64,000 nt of DNA from Amyelois transitella (taxonomy: Eukaryota; Arthropoda; Insecta; Lepidoptera; Pyralidae), in assembly GCF_032362555.1 (NCBI RefSeq), contig NC_083523.1:6485501-6549500 (forward strand), written 5' to 3'. Under the pieces are notes generated by a model. The model made no database searches and was not told the origin of the DNA. It saw only the letters and a list, made by a program, of their open reading frames with translations. The position numbers and the translations under genes are program-made. Shown piece after piece: positions 22,201 to 33,700 of the stretch; the first letter of the stretch is position 1; every line of letters starts with the position of its first letter.

Positions 22201-23390
22201 CTAATTTCCCATTCAGGGTGTAAGGCGAGGTCGTGTATACGCCGTCTACACGTGGCGAGGAGCATGGAAATCGTGCAGTTGTTTGATGGGGTAGTGATTG
22301 ATTGTAGAGATATCGATTTGTCGATACTTTTTGCTTATTATTTTTAGTATATTTCTCAATTTATTAATTGATTTGTGAAAGATGTGGAAGGACCCAAAAC
22401 TCAGTGTGAAGTCGTCCCAACTAACTTAAAAGACAGTTTCCAGTGTATAAGATTCTCAGTACTCTTTTTTTCAATTTTAATCTAGAATGTGCTGCTAAAA
22501 TTTCTAGATATGGTCCGTTTGTGATTGGGACCTACTGGTACTCGTGTTGGAAAATTAATTACGTGTACTTTAGGGGTTTGGGTATGTAGTGGATTGTTGT
22601 CGTTGTTTTATTAATAACAAATAGTTTGAACCCTAGGGTACTGGAGTAATTGGAATCTGTTTGTGTAGGATTTTGTTGAAATTTAGAGTTATGGACAATG
22701 ACCATCATGATAAGTAATACAAAGTGTTTTCCTATTTTAATATACTTTTTTTACTGATGTGTGTCGACAAACTAGGAGTTTATATTTATTTTGTGTAGGT
22801 AAAGAACCAATAACGACGTATAAGTAATCAGTTTGGACCAAAGTTGATTTGGTGGGACTTGATGTGAATTCAGCTTCTTGACATTACACCTTGACTTGTC
22901 GGTGGCTATAAAATGTTTCATCAAAAAATCTTGCTCAAGAAACTTTTATTTAAAATTAATTTCTTGAAAATGTAGTAAAATATCAAAGTGGATTTAATTT
23001 AGACTCAATCGAATGTCTATAGTGGTTTCCTTAATATTTTTATCGTTAATCGATAAACTAATACGCACGTCACTATCACTTAAAGTCGTGCGCTACCCTG
23101 GCGATTGTTTTCAATATACTGGTTCATTTCGATTAACACGAATAAACGAATCGATTTCTTTGACGGCCCCACATTTGGTATTCATCTTATCACCTAAGTG
23201 GCGTCAGGACCTGCATTTTTACGCCCTTATTATAATAATTATGATTACCATTGCCATTGTTTTGATTCGATAACCATCACATTAATATGAATTTAAATTG
23301 AGGTGAATTTTATAAATGTGAAATTTATTGATTATCGTCAAATTAGATTTTCGATGCAGGTAACATATAAAGCCGTATTTGAGTTTAAAG
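19259..23390. other. Intergenic, repeat-bearing, no gene seen
   Basis: It contains family 2 SINE pieces at 19765-20020 (reverse), 20985-21180 and 21236-21340 (forward), and 260-bp family pieces at 21820-21960 and 22018-22130. Two local duplications are seen: 19205-19255 echoed at 19450-19495, and 20423-20480 echoed at 21182-21238. The 22200-23390 stretch shows nothing I can support. Confidence 0.5.
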
Positions 23391-23399
23391 ATATTTCAA

Positions 23400-25130
23400 A
23401 CAAAAAAATTAATCTATCCACTATCTCCTGCTTATCGACAAATGTTTAAAGTATTAAAAACTTTCAAAAATCTCATGTCATTCCCTTACCTAAAGTCTCT
23501 AATCCTTCATCACTTTCACAGCTTAGACCTATATCTATCTTACCCTTTTTATCTAAAGTTTCTGAGCTGATTGTTCAAAGGCAGTTCTCTTATTTTTTAA
23601 ATCATAACAACATAATTAGTCCTTTTCAGTCAGGTTTCCGTGCGGGACATAGTACTGTGACGGCTTTGCTTAATGTTACCGATGACATCCGCTGGGCTAT
23701 GGAAAACAAATCCCTAACTTTGATTGTACTTCTCGATTTCAGCAGTGCCTTCAACTCTGTTGATTTTGATATCCTTCTCGGAATTCTCCGGTCTATTAAC
23801 GTGTCACCTGTTGCTCTTGCCTGGTTTTCTTCCTACCTTCGGGGTCGCTCGCAGTGTGTTCGCCTCGGAGAGATCTCCTCTGACTGGCGTGAGCTCAGTG
23901 CTGGTGTACCCCAGGGTGGTGTCCTTTCTCCTTTGCTTTTCTCTGTGTTTATTAATACTGTTACTAATATTCTATCTTCTAGTATACATCTCTATGCAGA
24001 CGACTTGCAGCTTTACCGGCATTGCTTGGTTGATGAGGTTGAGACAACTGTGGCTTCCATGAATGATGACTTATGCAAGCTGAGTCGCTGGGCTAGCTCC
24101 TTTGGGTTATTAATAAATCCATCGAAATCTCAGGCTATGCTCATTGGTGGTAAGCATCTACGCAGTCGTATTGACCTGTGTGACTTACCCCCATTACTTC
24201 TGGATGGTTCGGTTATAGCTTTTGCGGAATCTGCGAAGAACCTTGGTGTTATTTTGGATTCTACACTTAGCTGGTCGAAGCACGTTCACGAGGTTAGTCG
24301 CAAGGTACACTATTCCTTCCACACTTTGAAGTGTCTCCAAAATTTTTTGCCCTTTCAAACTAAAGTTTCCTTATGTCAATCCCTCATTCTTCCTCTCCTC
24401 GACTACGCTGACGCGTGCTTTTTGGATGCTACCGAGGAACTCCTTGATAAACTGGAACGTCTACAGAATTTGTGTATCCGATTCATTTTTGGCCTCAAGA
24501 AGTACGATCACGTCTCGGAGTTTCGCAGGCAACTAAACTGGCTGCCCATTCGTTTGCGTAGAAATATGAGAATACTTTGCCTTCTTTACAATACTCTCTA
24601 TAATCCTGCATACCCCTCATATCTGCGCAACCGCTTCTCCTTTGTTTGTCCTGTCGATACTCCATGCAGGTCTCATCGTAGGACCATGCTTAAATTCCCT
24701 ACGCATCGTTCGGCCACTTTCTCCAACTCCTTCTCTGTCCATGCTGTTAGATTGTGGAACTCACTGCCTCCTGAGATACGTGACTCTAAATCACTGTCCC
24801 AATTTAAAAAATTAATTAAAATTTATTACCTCTCCAAGCCTTGCTAATTTGGTATATATTGTATTTACTTTATGTAAGTTTATTTTTTTTGTATTTATAT
24901 ATTTATTTTATTATATTTTATTTATGTATTTGTTTATGTATGTCTATTATTAGTTGTGTGAGTGGAGTACACGCCTGTCACCCTTTCCATCACATCTCCT
25001 GTCTCGGGTCTGCTGGAAGAGATTTCTTTTGAAATAAGCAGAACCTTTGTAATTTTGTTTCTTGTGTTTATCAGTCTCGATGTTTTCTGTGTACATAAAT
25101 TAGTAAATAAATAAATAAATAAATAAATAA
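23400..25130 (+). mobile_element. 5'-truncated CR1/Jockey-like LINE with open reverse transcriptase
   Basis: An uninterrupted frame runs from about 23460 (IPLPKVSNPSSL...) to the stop at 24845-24847. The first ATG inside it, at 23657, gives 396 aa. Visible RT motifs are LRPISILP, SPFQSGFRAGHST, VLLDFSSAFNSVD, VPQGGVLSPLLFSVF and the catalytic LYADD, then a C-terminal RLWNSLPPEIRDS block typical of CR1/L2/Jockey-type elements. The 3' UTR ends in a TAAA microsatellite at 25100-25130. The endonuclease half is absent, so it was truncated on insertion and cannot move alone, yet the RT frame is undamaged, which suggests it is young. Confidence 0.9.
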
Positions 25131-25204
25131 AAATGAATTAAACTGTTTGTTTAATAATTGTACTTTTTCCGTTGAATTATGAAAAACACTTTTATTGCAA
25201 TAAA

Positions 25205-25375
25205 TTATTTTCGACCGGACGGACTTATAAACTTGGGATTCCTCTTGTAGGCTGGCAATCTGTTTCTATTTTAATCGCATTTCCATCATGACATGATACA
25301 GCTGAACGTGAAAGCCTTTTCGAGACTGTTGGCTCTGTCTACACAGCAAGGGTTATAGACGTGTGTATGTATGGA
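25205..25375 (+). repeat. 260-bp non-autonomous retroelement, partial
   Basis: ACTTATAAACTTGGGATTCC...GTCTACACAGCAAGGGTTAT AGACGTG identifies the family. A tail-only remnant follows at 25455-25500. Confidence 0.75.
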
Positions 25376-26014
25376 TAAATTTGTTGGTTTCGGATATTTT
25401 TTAGCAAGGATTGTGTGTCTAGTTATTTATTGTATTTCTATGGCAAATCAGTTCAATGATCCCCGCAAGGGATAGATAGATACGTGATTATATTTTATGT
25501 TATCAGTAATGATGCTGTGAAGTGACTGAAAAATCGATCTATTATTGAAGATCGATTTCTATGTTCGAAAAGCCCAAAAACTTTTTATCCGTTTGGAAAA
25601 AAATATGAATCCTAATGTCTTGTTCTTACTATATTTTGTTCTATGCGCACTTAACCATATATTTTTAGGTTAACATTAACATTATATTAGCAAATGTTAT
25701 AAATATTACTTAACAACCAAAGACTAACCACAAGGAAGCTCTCACAAATGATATAATCTGTACGCGTTGATATTTTCCTATTTCACAAGAAACCAGGATG
25801 CCGGTTCGCATGATCGTAGAGGAAGGCCCTCGCAATAAATATTAATATTTATTATCTATAATCACTTTTTTATTCAAATACAACCTTTCTCTTTGTTGGT
25901 TTTGCAGCCTGTGCAGGTACGAAGGATTTTTTTTTCTTCTGGCTTTACTCTTGTCCCGGTTAAATCCTCACCACTCTGGAGTTTACATCTTCCTTCATCC
26001 ATCCTTGATTAGGG

Positions 26015-26140
26015 ATCCTGCTCCCATATCTTGGCACGCGCGACGCTGTTTTGATCGCGCGTAAAACTATCGCTGTTTCGCTTTTTATTATTTTGTGAAA
26101 CGAGACAGCGATAGTTTTTCGCGCTGGGGCTGGTCCAGAA
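26015..26140. repeat. Palindromic foldback element
   Basis: GGCACGCGCGACGCTGTTTT...AAAACTATCGCTGTTTCGC folds onto GAAACGAGACAGCGATAGTT TTTCGCGC. Same family as 8660-8815. A family 2 SINE end (CTTCTGGCTTTACTCTTGTC) lies directly to the left at 25925-25990. Confidence 0.8.
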
Positions 26141-26459
26141 TTATAAGAAATCACAAATGTTTCCTACTGATAAAAGTAGCTGCGCTCTCGTGGGATATTT
26201 ATTATGTTATTTCAGATCATATTCAACCTATGTACCAAATTTCATCAAAATTCGCCTAGTAAATATTGTTTTTAAATGATCCGTGGTCACGAGTAAGACA
26301 CTCGGATCATTGTAACATGATTCGAAACGTTCGAGATTAATTATACGTATGTTACGTGCACGTTTAATATCTTTAGGTATTATTTATAAACAGTAAATTT
26401 TGCACAGCCGACTAACGAAAGATTGTAAAATCTTTCGCATTTAAATAAATATAAATAAA

Positions 26460-26693
26460 TATATACGGGACAAATTACACTGATTGAGTTAGCCTCGAAG
26501 TAAGTTCGAAACTTGTGTTACGAGATACTAACTCAACGATACTATATTTTATAATAAATACTTATATAGATAAACATCCAAGACCCAGGCCAATCAGAAA
26601 AAGTTCTTTTCTCATCATGCCCTGACCGGGATTCGAACCCGGGACCTCCGGTGTCACAGACAAGCGTACTACCGCTGAGCCACAGAGGCCGAC
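26460..26693 (-). repeat. tRNA-derived SINE, family 1, near full length
   Basis: On the minus strand the head reads GCCTCTGTGGCTCAGCGGTA and includes a B-box GGGTTCGAATCCCGG. The body continues with CATGATGAGAAAAGAACTTT and ends at ACTGATTGAGTT... and TATTTATTTATAT. Polymerase III internal promoter elements are visible. Copies also occur at 35770-36005 and 44615-44805. Confidence 0.88.
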
Positions 26694-27007
26694 AAAAAGT
26701 ATAAGTAGGACTAGTAAAATATTATAATCTCTGTCCAATCCAAGTCCATGAAGTTATTAATTGTTCCCGGAAACTAATAAAATGGACGGAAGAAAGTGGC
26801 CGACGTTTTGATTGATACTTGGCGCTTATGAGCGATTGCGAAATAAATAAATCGTTCATTGTCCATTGTGTTTCCCTTTTTACATAGAAACCAGGATGGA
26901 TGGCATATTTGCATGAATATTTAACATAGATGACGTCGGAATAAAATAATGTGTACACAGAAATTTAACTAGTATTGAGAAAATATTTTTTATGTTCGTT
27001 TGTTATT

Positions 27008-27440
27008 TTTTTTATCTATTTGAATCTCAATTCTATCATTAAGCCAAACAGCTGCACGAGGCCTATCAGTTTTTTTAAGACTGTTGGCTCTATCTACCCC
27101 GTAAGGGATAAAGACGTGATCATATGTATGTATGTTATTTATAGACATTAGGTATAATTAAGTAGAGTAGAATAGACGTCAACATTATACTTGAAAATAA
27201 TTTCTTACACATAGACCCATAGAGTTTCAAGTTTATGTTAAACATACATATAGTCACATCTATATCTATCGTGGGGTGGACAGAGCCAATATTCTTGAAA
27301 AGACTGAAGGGCCACATTCAGTTGTATGGCCCAATGATGGAATTGACATTCAAATAGTGACAGGTTGATAGCCCATCGCCTATAAGAAGAAACGATTATC
27401 TTAGTCGCCTTTTACGACATTCATTGGAAAAAGATCCATT
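27008..27440. repeat. Two 260-bp retroelement copies, tail to tail
   Basis: A forward copy at 27008-27134 ends in CATATGTATGTATG. A reverse copy at 27240-27440 starts with ACATACATATAGTCACATCT. About 105 bp of AT-rich DNA separates them. Confidence 0.8.
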
Positions 27441-30400
27441 CGTAAATTAAATGGTAATTTATTGAGGAATTTTTTTATAGAAATACTTCTGTTATCCTCT
27501 GTATTTTATTTCGCCGGTTCGTACACGGCATTTAAATTGTTTATCTGATGTTTTAGTGTAGGTATGTGTTCGCTTTCGTGTAGTTAATGGGTAATTTTCA
27601 GTTTTATTGCTATTTTTGGTATAGATATGAGTAGTTTTAGAACATGTTTCTCGACATAGTTTTTAAAAAAGAAATAATTTTTAGTAAAAAAAAAAGTTAA
27701 AAAAAATTTTTTTTTTTACTAAAAATTATTTCTTCTCTTTTCTTTTCGGTTTCTTCTTTCCCACTATGGACCTGTCACTATATGAACCTCAATTCCATCG
27801 CTAAGGCTTCGAGCTGGACGTAGCCTTTCAGTCGATGCAAATTAGTATGTAAGGAACAGATATGGTTAAGAACATCTCTAGCCATTTCACGAAGCATGTT
27901 GCTGATATTTGTCTATTTTTTTTTTGTATATTATGTCACTTATTAGTAACAGATTTAATTACAAGTAACAAATCAATTAATTACACCAAACACGTTTAAA
28001 CCATATAGTTAAATGAATTAAGACCGAGCTATTCCCACGGTGGATGTGATTAGAAATTTTACAAGGCATAATTTATTAATTTGTTTTCTGCTAACGAGCG
28101 ACCATTGCAAGGCTTCTGAGTGGCCGTATGTTTAATGCAACAAACTATCTGGTAGTTACTGTAATTTTTTTAATTATATTAATTAGAATTCAGGTGAGTC
28201 GTTTGCGGCTAATGTTTGGGAGCTAATGTTATGTAAGGCGGTTTTCGAGATATTGACTTAGAGCTTACTATATCTCAATTCTTACTATCCCACCTAATAT
28301 TAAAAAAAATGCGAAAGGAAGTTTATTTGTTTGTTATCCACTGAATTAATCTCCTAGAAATATCACGTATATTATCTAGTATATACCTAATTATGAGTCT
28401 GGAAAAGGACAAGGGTACCATACATCGGTTTTATTCATTTTCGATAAAATCTGTATATAGTTCGTGTGGGATATGCGAAAAACATTTCATAGTAGAAGGT
28501 GGCGCTAAATTCGTCACTTTTAGAAGGTAATGTTTAATCCGTTGTTTTTTGTACGTGGTAAAATAGTTCTTATTTTTAAGTACCACCGATTAAAGATCAT
28601 TTAATAAGTAAATACTACGTCCGATTTCTTTAGCAAGTTGTAAGGAAATATCACGTATAAATAACGTACATCAATAATTCATCACAGTTGCAACGTGTCG
28701 GGCATGGCTGCAATAACAATGGATCAAAGCTTTCCAGAGCTTTTGTACTGGGCTTTAATTTATAAGCTAGTAGTTTTGCCTTCTGCTTCGCTCATGTGTG
28801 CTGTGGTTATCAATCATACTGGATTTTTTCCATTTGTATCCGCTTTGAGGCAGGTTAGTGGTAGTGTTTCTGACTCTAAACATTTGATCTTCTGGATTCG
28901 ATACCCGGTCTGGTCATGATTTAAAATGATATCTTTTCTGATTGGCCTAGCTCTTATTTGTTTAAATTCGTATCGAATACTAGAGTACGCACAAGTTAAT
29001 CAAATAATCGTTAATTTTCGATCCCGCGGGAAATTAAACCTATTTGCCAAATGTCAACTGTCTAGACCCATCGGTTTGAGCTATACGATGATATGCCAAT
29101 GCCAATGTCCTCTTTCATACACATATCATCATTAAATTTTCATTTTATTCTGCCATTACATTTTGCATACATACTATACAGATTTACTCGCTCTCTTTTG
29201 TCACTTACGCTCACCAAATCGGGCTAAGCTTTTGTTTGATTGACAAGTATAGCGCCACCATTATACATAGACCTCCCTTGCCCCCCTCCACTTCCTCCCC
29301 CTCGTACTTCCATAGGGTATAATAAAACAAACTTGGGGGTATTCTTAGAATTGTTGATTTGATTACTAATGCTAACATCTATTAGAGCAAAGTACCGGGA
29401 ATGTAAATGCGCATTAAACATTTAAATACGAAATTCGCGTAACTTGTTCAATTCAATTAGCACGGTAAGGACTTCGTGAATAGATTGGGTTTTAATTGAC
29501 AATAGATATTTGCATTTACGGTAGTTTTATGAACTGTTGGATGGTGCAATGGTGCTGCAGGAAATCTGAATAAAGCAATAAAATTCATTTATTCATTCAT
29601 ATAATAAAGTCTATATCTGTTGCGAGGTTGACAGAGCCAGCTGCCTCGAAAGACTGACAGGCCACCTTCAGCATTATGGCTTAGTGATGGAATTGAAATC
29701 AGTTCAGAAAAAAAAGTTTCAATATAATAATATTCAAATGAAATAGTGAGATTTTGACGGTCTGTTTGGCCTGTTGTCTGGGTCAGTTGTCAAACAGGCC
29801 TAATTTTGCAGGCAGCTCGGTCTTACTTATTAAGGTTATTAAGGTACCTATTAATTCAGATTTAGGTCCCTTTAAATACACAGACAGTTGCAAAGAAAAC
29901 ACATTAAAAAGTTTTCTTATAATTTATTTCATCTTAAATTTATTACATCTTAAAATCGACTTAATAAATACAAATCAAAATTTTGTACAGATAACGATTG
30001 TATATAGGTATATTTACAAGAAAATATATAACTATTCCTTTGGAATGCAATGCACAACTTATTTGGACGGAGTCGTTTTCCATTGCTTTTTAAAATTAAA
30101 CCTTATCACTAGAAAAATAATACTTAAATTCGAAATACTGAAATTCATGATATCGCCTTGAGCTTTCTTTAGGAACAACTTGAAAATGCATACTATTGGA
30201 ACTTAGAAAATATATTGTTTTTGTTATCTACTTTTATAACTAGAATTTACTACTCATATCACGTCTTTTTCCCCTACGGAGTAGACCGAGCCAAAAGGCA
30301 CAAAACTCGAAGATCTAAGTTAAACTTTTAATAGGAAATACCACTCAGTATATTTAAGGTAAATTACAGTATAAAGTTTCAACTGCGAAGATGAAATGGA

Positions 30401-30578
30401 AAAATAAATTTTATGCTTTATCCATAGTAAGGAAATTACGGAAACATTCGGTTCAAAATTCTATGGTATATATATATTTAATATGGTGTTTTAATCATGT
30501 TAAACCCAAAAACATGGAATGATGATATTTGTCTGATGTTAAAATTCGATTTGATATATCATATTTTTTGCACCATAA

Positions 30579-30658
30579 TTTCAGTGGGCGGCATCATTAA
30601 ATAATGTTAACAATTTGAGTGACCATTGCTCTTGTCGTGGGCGGCATAATTATGAAGT
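30579..30658 (-). repeat. Two decayed echoes of the dys 3' coding end
   Basis: The last codons of dys read ATGATGCCGCCCACCGAG... then ATGGTCACTTAA (minus). Downstream, 30615-30658 repeats ATTATGCCGCCCACGACAAG ...GCAATGGTCACTC, and 30579-30605 repeats AATGATGCCGCCCACTG. They look like short tandem duplications of the terminal coding stretch placed in the 3' flank. Confidence 0.65.
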
Positions 30659-30724
30659 AATACAATGATCACCTACCATTGTAAAATTTAATTTTTTTAT
30701 TAACACAAACATTATATAATTTAT

Positions 30725-30730
30725 TTTATT
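30725..30730 (-). terminator. dys: Polyadenylation signal of dys (candidate)
   Basis: AATAAA on the minus strand starts 12 nt past the stop codon. Another AATAAA lies at 30696-30701. The nearer one would give an unusually short 3' UTR, so the second is more likely to be used. Confidence 0.35.
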
Positions 30731-30741
30731 CGAATTATATA

Positions 30742-33700
30742 TTAAGTGACCATAGCCCTCTCGGTGGGCGGCATCATCATATGGTTGTAGGAGAATCTCT
30801 GTCCGTAGTCTGGTAGTTTGAGGGTGGTGTCTGACCAGGGAGGGCTGGGGTTCCACCGGTCCATGCCGTCGTCCTCCAGGGTCAGAGAAGGTGGAGCTAC
30901 CCGCATCCGCTTCGGGCTTGGGTACTCCGTGGCTGTTGGAAAAGAAAACTCGTTTAATCCTACATCCATAGGGATATTTTCAGTTATTGTTATTAATTGT
31001 AGATACAATATTTATCATCATTTTCGTGGCTATAGTCCTGCTTACGTTCACTCTCTGGAGAGGAACCCAGGATATGTCTGCGATCGCTATCACGGAGTGA
31101 GGTTTTTACACGAAGCGACTCCCGTATGACGTCCGCAACCTTTGCTTTGGGAATTTTACCCATTTAGGATCATGGTTACATATCCAGTTGCCTGAATGTG
31201 CAGGTTTCCTCACTATGTTTTAAATTCAACATAGTGACAGGTAATTAGCACATCGCTTACAAGTAGAATTCTAAGTTATGAGCATTACCCTTAGTTGTCT
31301 TTTACGACAAATGGAAAAAACATGGTGTGGTCCTATTCCGAAGCGCCGGGAAACACACGTACCGTGCGTAATTCAGAAAAGAGATTTTTGAGAAAATTTT
31401 AAAATAATACCTTCTATAGCCGTGCTGGTGCAAGCTCCTTGCATGTAAGGCACCCTGGGGTACTGTTCATAGTACTCTCTCTTGGCAGGATGTGGGTACA
31501 TGTACATATTGCTATTGACTACCACTTCCGGTGGAGCATCGTAGTGGTGGGGAGATCTGAAATAAAAAATGATGTAAATAAAAATGATGTCTGTCCCTTG
31601 TTATTAAAAATGGTAAAATATTTTAAATACGTACATACATATAATCATGTCTATATACCTTGCGGGAAGACGGACCAATAGTATTGGTAAGACTGAAAGT
31701 CTTTGTATCCCCCGCAAGAGCTATAAACTTTTTTGAAATAATTTTACACACACAGGTTTATAGTTTTACATAAAATTATGCGGATCGCCAAACCGTCTAT
31801 ATTCATCCAATCTGAATTAGAAGAAGGAAGACATGTATTTAAAAAAAAAATGCTGTATGCAGTTATGGCTAGGCTATTTTAAGAATATCAACAGGATATA
31901 AAAGACGACCTTGCTTAGTCCTTACCCTGAAATAGTAACATAAAAAATGCGTGAGAGTTTTACATTGTAAAAACTTTAGTACTGTATTTTACCCACAGAT
32001 AAACCAACTAGGTCAAATTTAAACGACTTTAGTTATTACAAAACTAATTTCCTTTTATTAACTGGGGTCAAAATTAATAACTTCAAACATACAGCTAATT
32101 TCAGTGTCAAGATCTATGTGAATTAAATTGGTATAACACAGCCTTTACCACTTGAACCCTTTTCGAAATAGCCTCATCGTATTTGGTTTAAATAGCCAAA
32201 TATAAAAGTAATTCAGAAAACAAGAAAGTATTCAATTTTAAACTTTGTTATCCAAATGATACGTCTCATAAGTTGTTTTGTAAATGTAAAATAACTTTGT
32301 AGTTTTGAGTTCACAATAAATATGGTAATGAAAGGTGTCAAATTACGCAGATGGACGTACTGACGGACAGGCGATGATTTTCTTATTTATATTACTACAG
32401 TGACGCGAACAAATTGTGTGCGCGACCTCGGAATGTATGTTTGTTTATACCGCCAGCTAATTTTCTGTTTGCTTTATAAATTTGTGGGAATAAAAAAAGC
32501 ATAAACACATCGGTTTGTCTGTTACGTTTCGCGTATTATTGGTCTCTCCTATTTTGGACGTTTGAATGTTTTTGGTTTGATACTTATCGATATATCCTTT
32601 TTTGTACTCTATCTAATCAGGCGGGTTTAGTATTAATTTGATTCTTATATTCGTCAACACATATGAAAGTATATATGTAGGTAGGGCCTATCTGATGATA
32701 AATTATGTAGATTCATGACAATTATCACAAACTACCAGTTTCTATGCTATTCTAGTGACGATGAAGAAACATAGTGCGTGTCAGCTGTGACTCTTCCCGC
32801 ACAGATTATAAATGTTTCAATTGTTTTTCAGGCAAAGGACTAGCAACTCATTTAAGTACTTCGGAGCTATTAACTAGGCTTTCGAGACCAATAAGATTTG
32901 GTATTCACCATACCCCAGACCCATTTCGTTTGTAACCGGTAATAATCGCTAACATGTAAAAATAATAACACTATGAACAATCCCTTACCTTTCTTCACTA
33001 ATAGTAGACTGAGGCGAATGTGTAGAATAATCGACGGGCCCTCTGTCTGAATACACCCTTTCACACGCAAACTCTTCAGCGATCTTCGGCTGCACATACG
33101 CCGACACATGATACCCTGGGTACTCTAGTTCCTGGTTCTCGATGTAGTAGGGTTCTTGGTAAGGTTCCTGGTAGGGTTCCCGTCGGAAGAACTTCTGGCA
33201 GCGAGGGTCTATCATGCCGCAGGGCTGGTTCTGGTAACCATAGTATTGGTACAGCCAGGAGTTCGCCAGCATGATTGAAGCTTCGTCTTCTCTGTAAAAG
33301 GATTGTCGTGTTGTTAATACTACTCTTTAACTAACTTATCCCATTTAAGATAGGTTCAGAAGATTACAGTTCTTCTATTTTGCCCTGTTACTTGCAATTT
33401 CATAGTTTGTATGTATTTGCCTACATGTTAAAATTGCAGTTGAATTCGATTAAATAAAGCTAAACAAAGTGAATTATTTCAGTGAACAATGAATTCACAT
33501 TGAATGAGTAAAAGTATAGTGAGAACATAAAAAAAGGGGAAATCGCAACGGTTGAATTTCGGCACCATCTTTTGTGACAGACTCTTTGTATTATATATTT
33601 TTTTTTAATTTTACAAGGAAGACTAACAACTAATTATATGGCAATACATAACAAGGAAGCCAATTATAGGTCTTCGTAAATAGAAATACAATAGTGATAT

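Larger units (their letters stand above)
25140..30741. other. Intergenic between the LINE and dysfusion, repeat-rich, no gene seen
   Basis: Besides the repeats listed separately, there are retroelement scraps at 27768-27842 and 29605-29700, and an A/T-only inverted repeat at 27661-27740 (AAATAATTTTTAGTAAAAAA against TTTTTTACTAAAAATTATTT). Short open frames at 28695-28919 and 29754-30161 show no domain, signal peptide or splice support. Nothing else is supported. Confidence 0.5.

Noticed and set aside
26620-26693. Possible tRNA gene (A and B boxes)
   Set aside because: The same head occurs at 35770 and 44745 joined to the same long body and tail, so it is a SINE.
28695-29135. Two adjacent short open frames
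   Set aside because: No signal peptide, domain, poly(A) context or splice sites; consistent with chance.
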